Shown here: positions 16,919-25,807 of the stretch, piece after piece
How positions within the stretch are numbered: the first letter of the stretch is position 1
How the letters are laid out: each line of letters begins with the position of its first letter
NCBI GenBank assembly: GCA_045542485.1
Contig: JAZQLC010000006.1
Span: forward strand, 7,457-71,456
Length of the DNA: 64,000 bases
Source: SIG575 sp045542485
Lineage (GTDB): Bacteria > Bacillota > Clostridia > Oscillospirales > Acutalibacteraceae
Direction: 5' to 3'
Program-made: the position numbers and the translations under genes
The notes under the pieces: model-generated
The model's input: only the letters and a program-made list of their open reading frames with translations
Databases searched by the model: none
What the model was told of the DNA's origin: nothing

Positions 16919-17376
16919 TCAAAAATAACCTCCGTCGAAAACATAGCTTTAAGGTTAGCCTCTATCTGCTTTTGCCGGTGTCTGAATTCTTCTTTCGCTT
17001 TTATAGTTATGCGGCTGATATATATCTGATTTTCACTGTTCACATCTGCTTCCGCATCAACAGAAATATATTCAACTTCAAGGCTCAGAAGAAGTGAAAT
17101 TGTTTCTTTCTCCGTTTCCTGCTCAGTCTGATAAATCATCTGAGATGTAATTTCGGATGACAGACTGTACTGGTGCTCTGAAAAATCAGGAAGTTCGAAA
17201 TCGATATCAACACTGCTGCCGCTGATGAAGGGAGAAAGAAAGGCACAGACAAGAAATGTGGAAACAACAACCTTCATAACCCTTTCTGTTCCGCCTTTCG
17301 GCGAAAGAACATTTATCACGGCACAGATTAAAGCGCAAAAAATTATGCATACCATCCATTGTTTTAATGCGTCCAT
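16903..17376 (-). CDS. spoIIIAF: Stage III sporulation protein AF
   Basis: 157 residues. Two N-terminal hydrophobic helices (ICALICAVINVL region and VVSTFLVCAFLSPFI) precede a soluble domain with VNSENQIYISRITIKAK. This is the SpoIIIAF plan and one of the less well understood channel subunits. Position between AE and AG supports the call, because sequence conservation in this family is low. Confidence 0.9.
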   Translation of the reverse strand: MDALKQWMVCIIFCALICAVINVLSPKGGTERVMKVVVSTFLVCAFLSPFISGSSVDIDFELPDFSEHQYSLSSEITSQMIYQTEQETEKETISLLLSLEVEYISVDAEADVNSENQIYISRITIKAKEEFRHRQKQIEANLKAMFSTEVIFEWVKN

Positions 17377-17384
17377 ATTTCACC

Positions 17385-18509
17385 TCATACAGTATTTTTG
17401 ATTGTGATGAGAATTCCCGTTGAGAGAATAAAAAGAACACACAGAAAAATCAGGATAATATTGAATGTTTTTATGGCGTCAGACACATCACGGTAATATG
17501 CGGCAATCTCTTTGAGGGAAAACACATCGGCAATTATTGAAGAAAAAGTCATCGACAATGACCATAACCATAATTCAATTATCACCGGCAGATTAAGCGC
17601 AGCAATCGCAAGAATACCAAATACACCCACCGAACTTTTCAGAAGCAATAAACTGTTTACAACTGCGCCGTAGGCATCGCTCATTGACCCGCCGATGACC
17701 GGTATTGCAGAGCTGACGATAAGCTTTACGCCTTTCACGGTTACCGTATCGGCAACAGAGCCGAGAATACCTTTGATTGACAGAACAGCAGTAAAAAGAG
17801 ATGCAAGTATTGCAAGAGTTTTAGAGACTGTATTTTTAATAAGCACGGCTATATTTTTCATACGCATCGTATCAGAAACTGCACTGACAGAAACAAGAGC
17901 AAAAAACATCCCCTCTGCCGGCAAAAGAAAATTTGATGAAAAAGTAGACACTGCCTCTGCAAAATACAGAGTAAGCGAATTATAATTCAGAGCAAGTAAC
18001 GGGTTTCCCGACGCTGCAATAATCCCTGCAAGAATCGGCAGAAATACGAGCATAAATTTACTGCTGAGCCTTATGGCTGCAGCTCCTGCCGAGAGAAGAG
18101 ATGCCATAGGTACACATACAGTCAATGCTATGTAAGAATAGACCACAAGTGTCACGGCTCTTTTCTTTTTTTCGTCCGGCGACAAATATGAAAATGCCAC
18201 ACCAACCAGAATAACAACGGCTGAATTCAGAATAAAATTTTTCAGTGGCGACTGAATTTTCCCTTCAGCAGATTCAAGGAAGAAATTTAATATATCTCCC
18301 GGCTCTGCCATAAGAATTTTTTCGAAATCAATTTCATTAAAGCCTGAATTTTCAAGAATCTGTAACGCTTCGTCTGTCAGTTCATCAGAAAGAATATCAT
18401 AATATTCATCGTAATATTCCGAAACGAAATCATCATCGACACAATGAGCCGTGAAAGAAAACATCAAACTAAGACAAACAGAAACAACTAATATTTTTAC
18501 TAATTTCAT
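17385..18509 (-). CDS. spoIIIAE: Stage III sporulation protein AE
   Basis: 374 residues, a polytopic membrane protein with a cleavable-looking N-terminal signal segment and about seven to eight hydrophobic spans. The family core AVSDTMRMKNIAVLIKNTVS and IPVIGGSMSDAYGAV is visible. It is thought to form the membrane core of the mother-cell part of the channel. Only eight bases separate it from spoIIIAD. Confidence 0.95.
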   Translation of the reverse strand: MKLVKILVVSVCLSLMFSFTAHCVDDDFVSEYYDEYYDILSDELTDEALQILENSGFNEIDFEKILMAEPGDILNFFLESAEGKIQSPLKNFILNSAVVILVGVAFSYLSPDEKKKRAVTLVVYSYIALTVCVPMASLLSAGAAAIRLSSKFMLVFLPILAGIIAASGNPLLALNYNSLTLYFAEAVSTFSSNFLLPAEGMFFALVSVSAVSDTMRMKNIAVLIKNTVSKTLAILASLFTAVLSIKGILGSVADTVTVKGVKLIVSSAIPVIGGSMSDAYGAVVNSLLLLKSSVGVFGILAIAALNLPVIIELWLWSLSMTFSSIIADVFSLKEIAAYYRDVSDAIKTFNIILIFLCVLFILSTGILITIKNTV

Positions 18510-18517
18510 TTTTTAAC

Positions 18518-18895
18518 CTAACCAATAAAGCCTGTTGCAACATCAGCTAATTTTCTGAGCATAGGCAAAGCGAGAATTATTATCACTGTTTTTCCTGCAA
18601 GTTCCACCGTATTTGCAAGAGTGTTATTACCACTGTCACGGCAGATTGACGCTGAAATATCCGTCAGCACCGAAAAACACAGTGCTTTCAGCAGAAGTTC
18701 CAGAAGTGATGAATCTATTCCCGACGAGGAAACAAAACCGTTTAAATAGGAAAACAATTCATCAAAGGAAGAAATAAGATATATCACTAAAACCGCCACA
18801 CCACAAAGCTGACACACAAGAGAGAATTCAGGTTTATGATGCTTCAGAATCATACATAAGAATGCAATTGCAATTGAAAAAACTATAATTTTCAT
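18518..18895 (-). CDS. spoIIIAD: Stage III sporulation protein AD
   Basis: 125 residues, four predicted membrane helices. The conserved central part is LLLKALCFSVLTDISASICR and the C-terminal part is AGKTVIIILALPMLRKLADV. It belongs to the SpoIIIAC/AD family of small membrane proteins found only with this apparatus. Directly abuts spoIIIAC. Confidence 0.94.
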   Translation of the reverse strand: MKIIVFSIAIAFLCMILKHHKPEFSLVCQLCGVAVLVIYLISSFDELFSYLNGFVSSSGIDSSLLELLLKALCFSVLTDISASICRDSGNNTLANTVELAGKTVIIILALPMLRKLADVATGFIG

Positions 18896-19090
18896 TTAAA
18901 AATCAATCAGTGACGAAAAAACATCCAGCAATTCCCTGATATAAGGAATCATCATCAGAAACACTACAAGAAGTCCTGCAAGAGTCACAAGAAGTGCATA
19001 TTCATCCCTGCCGCACTTTGAAAGAATCTGATTTATTATCGCCACAAGAAGTCCTGTCACTGCAATTTTCACCACTACTTCAATGCCCAT
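18896..19090 (-). CDS. spoIIIAC: Stage III sporulation protein AC
   Basis: 64 residues, two membrane helices, with the highly conserved AIINQILSKCGRDEYALLVT motif. Normal length for this smallest channel subunit. It is ten bases after spoIIIAB and abuts spoIIIAD. Confidence 0.96.
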   Translation of the reverse strand: MGIEVVVKIAVTGLLVAIINQILSKCGRDEYALLVTLAGLLVVFLMMIPYIRELLDVFSSLIDF

Positions 19091-19100
19091 ATTTTTACCT

Positions 19101-19604
19101 TCAAGAAAAAATTATTATTACTGCAATTGCCAGAAACAAGCTCAGTGCAGAGTTTGTTTTCGATTTTTCATCTATCTCTTTCCTCGCTTTTTCAAGTTGT
19201 TTTTCAAGCATTGAGATATGAAGTCTGCAGTTATTACTCTGACCCTGCAAATCCGTCACGCCAAGACTTTTTCCGAAAGAAACAAGAATTTTTGCATCCT
19301 CTTTTTTCAGACAGTCATCAGAAGAAAAAGTTTCAACAGAAGTTTTCCATTTTTCTGTAAAATCAGGATTTGCATTTTCAGACAAAGCACTGATGATTTT
19401 AAGCTTTCTCTCAGCGGAGGATGACAGATTATCAATAATATCCTGAATATTTCTTTTTGAAAAAGATATCTGAGAGTTTATTCCCTCAATAAACACTATA
19501 ATTTCCTCAAGTGACGCAACACGCTTTTTCATTTTCTGATTAACCAACCTGCCTGTAAGGACAAAGACCGACGCCGGAAGAAGCAGAAGTAACAACCTTA
19601 ACAT
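19101..19604 (-). CDS. spoIIIAB: Stage III sporulation protein AB
   Basis: About 167 residues. N-terminal hydrophobic segment, a long helical domain with VASLEEIIVFIEGINSQISF and SFGKSLGVTDLQGQ, then a C-terminal membrane helix (SLFLAIAVIIIF). The helical bundle resembles T2SS F domains. I prefer the ATG at 19602-19604 after CAGGTGA; a GTG at 19613 lies inside that site. Its first 65 bases overlap the 3' end of spoIIIAA in another frame, which is longer than usual. Confidence 0.93.
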   Translation of the reverse strand: MLRLLLLLLPASVFVLTGRLVNQKMKKRVASLEEIIVFIEGINSQISFSKRNIQDIIDNLSSSAERKLKIISALSENANPDFTEKWKTSVETFSSDDCLKKEDAKILVSFGKSLGVTDLQGQSNNCRLHISMLEKQLEKARKEIDEKSKTNSALSLFLAIAVIIIFS

Positions 19605-20532
19605 TATTTTCACCTGAACTAAAAATTTCTTTTATACTACAAACCTTTTTGCCGAGAATTACAATTTTGCAATCAAATCCACCTGAAATGAGTGAAATGA
19701 ACTGCGGTTTATTTTTCAGCTCTTCTGAAGAAGAAGCGTGAATCGTCAGAGCAAAACTCACTCCTGAATTGAGTGCGCTTTTTATTGCACTGCACTCACT
19801 TTCTGTGCCGATTTCATCACAGACAATCAGATGTGGTGATAAGGTTCTGACGGCACACAGAATTCCCTCTGCTTTTCTGAAGCCTGAAAGAACATCTGTA
19901 TTTATACCCACATCGCAAAGATGTTCACCACCATTGACAGGAGCTATTTCACATCTTTCATCGACTATTGCCACTTTTTTATATTCGCCGACTGAGCCTC
20001 CGGATATCTGTCTTGCCATATCGCGAAGCAACGTTGTTTTGCCACTTGACGGAGGCCCTGCAACTATCAGATTACAAAGCTCACTTTTAAATACTTTTTT
20101 TAACAGCTCGTCTGCACAACCCTTGTATTCTCCTGCAATTCTTATATTCAGAGATGTTATGTCGCGTACTGAGACGATTCTTTCACCGTCCGTAACTGCA
20201 GTACCGCATATACCTACCCTATGACCGCTGGGGAGAGTCACAAAACACTGCGAAATTGTATCGATATGGCTGTAAACGGAATATCTGCAAAGCCTGTTGA
20301 AAGAATCACTGATTTCATCTGCAGATAATTTATACAAGTCCTCAGAATAAATCCTGCTGACTCTGCTTTTACCTACGAAATATGTACCTTTCGCCCCTTC
20401 AACTACTATGCATTTCCCGCTTCTCAATCTTATTTCATAGGCCTCATTTTTAATTTCTTCGCTTATGCCACTGAGCATATACCGAACGGAGTCGGGAAGA
20501 AATGAAATTGCCGATGTGAAATTACTTTCCAT
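19540..20532 (-). CDS. spoIIIAA: Stage III sporulation protein AA (secretion-type ATPase)
   Basis: 330 residues; the only ATPase of the SpoIIIA apparatus, related to type II/IV secretion and T4P ATPases. Walker A is VAGPPSSGKTTLLRDMARQI, Walker B-like segment LIVCDEIGTESECSAI, and an FALTIHASS histidine follows. Conserved PSGHRVGICGTAV lies upstream. A strong AAAGGAG site precedes the start. It is the first gene of the operon. I could not identify a convincing sigma-E promoter in the 135 bases before it, although one is expected from the family's regulation. Confidence 0.96.
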   Translation of the reverse strand: MESNFTSAISFLPDSVRYMLSGISEEIKNEAYEIRLRSGKCIVVEGAKGTYFVGKSRVSRIYSEDLYKLSADEISDSFNRLCRYSVYSHIDTISQCFVTLPSGHRVGICGTAVTDGERIVSVRDITSLNIRIAGEYKGCADELLKKVFKSELCNLIVAGPPSSGKTTLLRDMARQISGGSVGEYKKVAIVDERCEIAPVNGGEHLCDVGINTDVLSGFRKAEGILCAVRTLSPHLIVCDEIGTESECSAIKSALNSGVSFALTIHASSSEELKNKPQFISLISGGFDCKIVILGKKVCSIKEIFSSGENNVKVVTSASSGVGLCPYRQVG

Positions 20533-20608
20533 ATTTTTCGCTCCTTTGTCCTATATATATTGGCTCTTGTCCCTTATTAGAACTCAATTATTAAATTTCT
20601 GCTTACAG

Positions 20609-20637
20609 TTGAATATTGGACAATATTGTGATAAAAT
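20609..20637 (+). promoter_or_regulatory. Promoter for the YfhO-family gene
   Basis: TTGAAT (20609-20614), 17-base spacer, TAAAAT (20632-20637), about 30 bases upstream of the start codon. It lies between the divergent spoIIIAA and yfhO genes. Confidence 0.6.
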
Positions 20638-20667
20638 AAATGTATATATTTATTTGCGAGGTATGAA

Positions 20668-23520
20668 ATGAAGACTATACTCAATAAACTGAAAAACGGC
20701 AAACTGGCTGACAACAGATTTATCCTGCTGTCAATGGCCGGTTCATTACTTATAAGCATTCTTGTTGCTTATTGTTACAGTATGATTCCTTTCGGCAATC
20801 ACACAATTCTCAGAATGGACCTGTATCATCAGTACGGGCCGTTGTTTGCCGAGCTTTATGAAAGAATAAAATCGGGCTCAAGCTTTCTTTATTCCTGGAA
20901 CGCAGGTGGTGGCTCAAGCTTCCTCGGAAACTTCTACAACTACCTTTCAAGCCCCCTGTCCCTCATAATTCTTCTTTTCAGCCATAAAAATATCCCCGTT
21001 GCCATCGGCGTTATGATTTTCACAAAGGCTACAATTGCGTCGGGAACATTCGCGTGGTATCTGAAAAAAAGCCTTAATAAACATAGCTTTATAACTGCAG
21101 GATTCGGTATTCTTTACGCATTCAGCGGATACTTCATCGCCTATTACTGGAATCTTATGTGGCTTGATGCATTTGCACTTCTTCCCGTGATTTTATACGG
21201 CATTGAAAAAATCATAAACAAAGGAAAACCCCTTACTTTCATTTTCGCCCTTGCAATCACAATGTTTTCAAACTACTATATGGCATATATGGTCTGTATG
21301 TTTTCAGTCATATATTTCATATATTACTTCTTTACAAATTACAGTTTTTCATCTGCACTGCGTGATATCAGACTCCCATATGAAAAAGATAAGCTTTTCA
21401 ACAAAGGCATAATTTACAAAATCCGTTCTTCAAGATTCTTTATGAGCGGTGTCACATTTGCATTCGGTGCAGTGACAGCGGCACTCTGTGTTGCCTTTGC
21501 GCTTATCCCCACTTATTTCATTCTTAAAGCCTGTTCGGCAACATCGGGCACATTTCCTCAGGAATTTATGATGTACAATAATGTTTTTGATTTTATTGCT
21601 AATCATCTTGCAAGTGTTGACCCCACAATAAGAAGCAGCGGTGAGGATGTACTTCCCAATGTTTACTGCTCAATCGCAACTGTAATGCTCGTACCGCTCT
21701 ACTACTTCACTAAATCAATTTCACTGAGAGAAAAAATTTCAACAACCGCTCTTCTTGGTGTACTTTTCATTAGCTTCAACACAAACTATCTTAACTATAT
21801 CTGGCACGGTTTCCACTTCCCCAACGACTTACCGTATCGATTCTCATTTATGTATACTTTTGTGATTCTGGTTGTCGCATTCAAAACTTTAATCAGAATC
21901 AGGGAATTCAGACCTAAGGAAATTCTCGGCATCGGATTCGGCACTGCGTTATTTATTGTTATCGTCGAAAAGGCAGGTTCTAAAAATGTTGATGATTTCT
22001 CAGTTATCATCAGCCTCATTTTTGCAATCATCTACTCTGTCGCTTTCTATATACTCAGCAACAAAAAGTTCAACAGACAAGCAACTGCTCTTTTCCTTTT
22101 CTGTTGCTTTATCTGTGAATATGCTGCTGCCAACACAGACAATTATGTAATGAATCAGGAGCTTAAATATTACAGCTCAGACTACGAAGATTTTGAAAGC
22201 ATAAAGAATGAAATTGATTCGCTCCCCTCAAGTCAGGATAATTACAGAATGGAGCTCACATCTCTCAGAACAAGAATGGACCCCTGCTGGTACAACTACA
22301 ACGGTGTTTCGATTTTTTCTTCAATGGCTTATGAAAAACTCGCAAATCTGCAACAGAATCTCGGTATGTACGGCAACTATATAAACTCCTATACGTACCA
22401 TATGCAGACACCTGTTTATAATGCAATGTTTGCTCTTGATTATATTGTAAACAACACGGAAGATGTAAAAATGAACGATAATCTCTTCGGACTTGTTGCA
22501 GGTAACGAAACTTTCACCGCTTATGAAAACAAGTACACACTTCCTATTGCGTATATGGTGGACACATCCGTTTTAAACTGGGATTTTGACCACTATGATC
22601 CATTCACCGTGCAGAGTGATTATTTTGAACGAGCAACTGGTGTTTCAGACGTTTTTGAAAAAGAAGAAATCTTCGATATTTCGGGCTTTGCAGTAAGTGA
22701 CATATCAAATCCGTCTGACGGCTCTGACTGCTTCTATTTCACTGCTGATTCAACTGACGGCAACGGAGAAATAACTGTCCTTCTTCTCCCCGAAGAAACA
22801 AAGAATTTTTATCTTTATGTTGATACAAGCTCACTTGGTACACTTACCGTCGAGTATTCCGGCTCGAGCAGTACCTACGATGTTGACGACGAGCACTACA
22901 TCATCGACTTGGGACAGTGCGAAAAGAATGAAGCAGTAACTCTTCGTTTTACAGTAAAGGAAGGTGTAATTGACGGCTACTCTGACTTTATCCTCCGTTC
23001 TTTGAATATGGAAAACTTTGAAACAGGATATGACATTCTTAAAAATCAGTCTTTTGACATCAAGTCATTTACCGACACTGAAATTAAAGGTACGATTGAA
23101 GCCTTGGAAGACGGAATTCTCTACACATCAATCCCCTATGATACCGGTTGGCGTGTCACTGTTGACGGAGAAGAAATTGACAAGGAAGAATTACTCGAAA
23201 TCGGTGATGCTCTTCTCGGTATACGCTTGTCCAAGGGCAGACATACAGTAGAACTGAAATATGTGCCTCAGGGACTGGTAATCGGTGTCGGCATAACAGC
23301 AGCAGGTATTCTGATTCTTCTGGCATATATCTTCATAATCCGCAGAAGAAAATTTGCGAGAATGGTCGTAATGAGCTTTGACTGCTCAGAAGAACCGGAG
23401 CTTATGAAAGAAATCTCTGACGAAATCGACAGACAGAACGCTGAAATACAGCTCACAGAAATCAGCAGAAATCTTCCTCTCATTGAAGAGACTGCTGAAG
23501 ACAATGAAAAAACCGAATAA
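20668..23520 (+). CDS. YfhO family membrane protein (GT-C type)
   Basis: 950 residues. About a dozen membrane helices occupy the first ~480 residues, followed by an extracytoplasmic beta-rich domain and one C-terminal helix (VIGVGITAAGILILLAYIFI) before a charged tail. The N-terminal region FGNHTILRMDLYHQYGPLF and the AGGGSSFLGNFYNYL segment are characteristic of YfhO. The C-terminal DTGWRVTVDGEEID and LSKGRHTVELKYVPQG are also conserved. Characterised relatives (Bacillus YfhO, Listeria GtlB-type) glycosylate teichoic acids or other surface polymers from lipid-linked sugars; the substrate here is not known. Ends at a bidirectional terminator. Confidence 0.9.
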   Translation: MKTILNKLKNGKLADNRFILLSMAGSLLISILVAYCYSMIPFGNHTILRMDLYHQYGPLFAELYERIKSGSSFLYSWNAGGGSSFLGNFYNYLSSPLSLIILLFSHKNIPVAIGVMIFTKATIASGTFAWYLKKSLNKHSFITAGFGILYAFSGYFIAYYWNLMWLDAFALLPVILYGIEKIINKGKPLTFIFALAITMFSNYYMAYMVCMFSVIYFIYYFFTNYSFSSALRDIRLPYEKDKLFNKGIIYKIRSSRFFMSGVTFAFGAVTAALCVAFALIPTYFILKACSATSGTFPQEFMMYNNVFDFIANHLASVDPTIRSSGEDVLPNVYCSIATVMLVPLYYFTKSISLREKISTTALLGVLFISFNTNYLNYIWHGFHFPNDLPYRFSFMYTFVILVVAFKTLIRIREFRPKEILGIGFGTALFIVIVEKAGSKNVDDFSVIISLIFAIIYSVAFYILSNKKFNRQATALFLFCCFICEYAAANTDNYVMNQELKYYSSDYEDFESIKNEIDSLPSSQDNYRMELTSLRTRMDPCWYNYNGVSIFSSMAYEKLANLQQNLGMYGNYINSYTYHMQTPVYNAMFALDYIVNNTEDVKMNDNLFGLVAGNETFTAYENKYTLPIAYMVDTSVLNWDFDHYDPFTVQSDYFERATGVSDVFEKEEIFDISGFAVSDISNPSDGSDCFYFTADSTDGNGEITVLLLPEETKNFYLYVDTSSLGTLTVEYSGSSSTYDVDDEHYIIDLGQCEKNEAVTLRFTVKEGVIDGYSDFILRSLNMENFETGYDILKNQSFDIKSFTDTEIKGTIEALEDGILYTSIPYDTGWRVTVDGEEIDKEELLEIGDALLGIRLSKGRHTVELKYVPQGLVIGVGITAAGILILLAYIFIIRRRKFARMVVMSFDCSEEPELMKEISDEIDRQNAEIQLTEISRNLPLIEETAEDNEKTE

Positions 23521-23531
23521 CAGTGCAAAAA

Positions 23532-23567
23532 AATAAGGTAGATACACAAAAATGTATCTACCTTATT
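23532..23567. terminator. Bidirectional terminator between yfhO and the histidine kinase
   Basis: A 15-base perfect inverted repeat (23532-23546 with 23553-23567) with a 6-base loop. The stem is flanked by T-runs on the plus side and A-runs (T on minus) on the other, so it can stop both convergent transcripts. Confidence 0.9.
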
Positions 23568-23580
23568 TTTATATGATTAT

Positions 23581-24936
23581 TTATTTTTTGTTAGCCCTCG
23601 GAATAATAATGCAAATTGAAAGGCCTGTTTCAAACTTGGATTTCCGCGCAAAGATTCTACCTGAATGGGCATCTATAATATCCTTACAGATTGAAAGACC
23701 GAGACCGGAAACTGCCTTACTGCGGCTTTCGTCAGTAGTATAAAGCGGCTCAAAAATCTTTCTGTACTCCCCTTCCGGGACACCTTCACCATTATCGGAA
23801 ATTCTGAATGAAACCTCATAATTATTCTGAGAAACCTCAATCAGAATCTCAAGTGGGCATTCGGCAACCTGATGCTTGACGCTGTTATTTATAATATTTC
23901 CGAAAACTCGGAGCATATCAGCTTTATTGATAACAATCATCGCGTCTGTTGTCTTGTCATCAATAACAAAATTACAGTTTACACGCTCAAGGTCATCGCG
24001 ATAATAAGAGTCAACGGCACTAATGAGCTGTTTCACGGTAACAATCGATTTTTCCGACAAATCCGCTTTATCGTTATAAGAGATATAGTCATCAAGATTT
24101 TCAATCAACCTTTTTATTGCCAGTGATTTTTCGTAGATAGTTTTGGTATATCTGTCGTGTCGCTCCCTGGGAAGGTCTTCCTTTTTAAGCTGCTCAGCAT
24201 AACCCATAATTGATGTAAGAGGCGTTTTGATGTCGTGTGACATAGACGCGATAATTCTCGTCTGTTTTCTGTGCTCTTCATCAATTGCTTCTATCAGCGT
24301 ATCAAAATCCCTGGAAAGGGATTTAATTTCGTTTTTCTCAGTGTTTTCATTGACGAACGCATTCTTGTTATAACCACGGATTGCTTTTGCAAGATTCTCA
24401 AGAGGAAAAATAATAACTCTTCTTACCGAAACAATTACAATAACCATCGCAATAACGAAGAAAATAACTTCAAAGACGATAATCTGCTCGAGATATAGAT
24501 TCATAAAGTCAGGAATATCGCTGAATGAAACTTTTTCATTCATTCTCGCTGCAGTTTTAATAAAATATACCTGCTGACCGTTACTGTTTGTTGAAAGAAA
24601 TTTTTCAGAAGCTGTTATATACAGATTGCTTTCGTTGTTAATGAGTTTGTAAGCATTGTCATCCGGATAAGAATACACTATGTTTCCGTCAAGGTCTTCT
24701 ATATAAATCAGTATATTATCGCCGATTCTTTCCTCGTTAACGGATTCATAAAAATCATCTGAAATCTGAAGTTCTGAAATAACTCTGTCAACAGTTCTGT
24801 TGATTTCCTTCTTCATCGCACTCACTCGCGCATTGACGCCGATGGGAAGTACCTCCATAGAAAAGAAGAAAAAGCCCACAAAGTTCAGAACAATAACAAC
24901 GACAAACATCAATGAGATTCGTTTTCTGATACTCAT
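23581..24936 (-). CDS. Sensor histidine kinase
   Basis: 451 residues. TM1 at about 8-30, an extracytoplasmic sensor domain at 31-150, TM2 at about 151-172, then a HAMP-like linker (about 173-222). HisKA has the phosphorylated H234 in ASMSHDIKTPLTSIMGYAEQ. The HATPase domain shows NIINNSVKH (N box), RISDNGEGVPE (G1) and SKAVSGLGLSICKDIID (G2). It pairs with the response regulator five bases upstream. The signal is unknown; nothing nearby suggests a specific target. Confidence 0.92.
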   Translation of the reverse strand: MSIRKRISLMFVVVIVLNFVGFFFFSMEVLPIGVNARVSAMKKEINRTVDRVISELQISDDFYESVNEERIGDNILIYIEDLDGNIVYSYPDDNAYKLINNESNLYITASEKFLSTNSNGQQVYFIKTAARMNEKVSFSDIPDFMNLYLEQIIVFEVIFFVIAMVIVIVSVRRVIIFPLENLAKAIRGYNKNAFVNENTEKNEIKSLSRDFDTLIEAIDEEHRKQTRIIASMSHDIKTPLTSIMGYAEQLKKEDLPRERHDRYTKTIYEKSLAIKRLIENLDDYISYNDKADLSEKSIVTVKQLISAVDSYYRDDLERVNCNFVIDDKTTDAMIVINKADMLRVFGNIINNSVKHQVAECPLEILIEVSQNNYEVSFRISDNGEGVPEGEYRKIFEPLYTTDESRSKAVSGLGLSICKDIIDAHSGRIFARKSKFETGLSICIIIPRANKK

Positions 24937-24941
24937 TTCTA

Positions 24942-25637
24942 TTATTCACCTGTAAGAGAAGAAACAAACTTATATCCGATGCCCCATACAGTTTTAATGT
25001 ATTTTCCTTCATCATCAATTTTGTTTCTGAGATTTTTTATGTTAACTGCAACCGTTCCGATTTCGCCGTACTCGGAACCCCATACATTATTGAAGATTTC
25101 TTCACGGGAAAGTACCTTACCTGCGTTTTCCATAAGATATTCAAGAAGCTGAAATTCTCTTGTTGAGAGAATGATTCTCTCTTTGTTCTTGAGAAGCTCA
25201 TAGCTGTCCTTATGCAGCTCAAACTCGCCGATTGATATAACATCACTTGCGAATTCCACAGCAGGTCCTGTTCTTTTATCTCTTCTGATATGAGCCTTAA
25301 CCTTTGCAACAAGTTCTTCAACTACAAAGGGTTTTGTTATGTAGTCGTCACTGCCCATTTCAAGACCTACAATTACATCAAGTGTTCTGCTTTTTGCACT
25401 GACAAAAATAATCGGACATGTAATTGTATCTCTGATTTTTCTGCAAAGAGTGAGACCGTCAATCTTCGGCATCATAATATCAAGAAGAATAAGTGAAATA
25501 TCGGGATTTTTTGAAACAATCTCAAGACCGGCTTCGCCATCATTTGCAGTGAGTGTTTCAAAGCCTTCATCACTGAGTGCATCAGAAATCAGTTCTGCTA
25601 TTTCTACTTCATCGTCAACAATAAGTATTTTTTCCAT
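24942..25637 (-). CDS. OmpR/PhoB family response regulator
   Basis: 231 residues. The receiver domain has VDDE at the acidic pocket, the phospho-acceptor D53 in LLLDIMMPKIDG, VSAK and the TKPF lysine. A winged-helix output domain is at about residues 130-228, with LSTREFQLLEYLMENAGKVL and RNKIDDEGKYIKTVWGIGYK. It is transcribed with the histidine kinase from the promoter at 25675-25702. Confidence 0.95.
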   Translation of the reverse strand: MEKILIVDDEVEIAELISDALSDEGFETLTANDGEAGLEIVSKNPDISLILLDIMMPKIDGLTLCRKIRDTITCPIIFVSAKSRTLDVIVGLEMGSDDYITKPFVVEELVAKVKAHIRRDKRTGPAVEFASDVISIGEFELHKDSYELLKNKERIILSTREFQLLEYLMENAGKVLSREEIFNNVWGSEYGEIGTVAVNIKNLRNKIDDEGKYIKTVWGIGYKFVSSLTGE

Positions 25638-25674
25638 ATGGTTTCATATCCTTTCAGATTATGCTTTAAATTAA

Positions 25675-25702
25675 TTATTACATAAAATAAAAAAATAGTC
25701 AA
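25675..25702 (-). promoter_or_regulatory. Promoter for the two-component system
   Basis: On the minus strand TTGACT (25697-25702), 16-base spacer and TAATAA (25675-25680), about 38 bases before the response regulator start. The -35 is strong and the -10 is weaker. The divergent hydrolase promoter lies about 60 bases away. Confidence 0.55.
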
Positions 25703-25756
25703 CCAAACAACAAAATTATAATAATTATTTATTTTTTTGTAATATTATGGTTTTTC

Positions 25757-25784
25757 TTGAAAAACTGTGATACAATGATAATAT
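25757..25784 (+). promoter_or_regulatory. Candidate promoter for the alpha/beta hydrolase
   Basis: Two overlapping readings exist. One is TTGAAA (25757-25762) with TAATAT (25779-25784) at 16 bases. The other is an extended -10, TGA-TACAAT (25768-25776), without a clear -35. Either places the start of transcription close to the AAGGAGG at about 25793-25799, giving a very short leader. Confidence 0.4.
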
Positions 25785-25807
25785 ACAACAACAAGGAGGT
25801 AAATCCT

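Noticed and set aside
20533..20667. Sigma-E promoter expected before spoIIIAA
   Set aside because: No pair matching the sigma-E -35 and -10 patterns at the right spacing was found by eye, so none is annotated.
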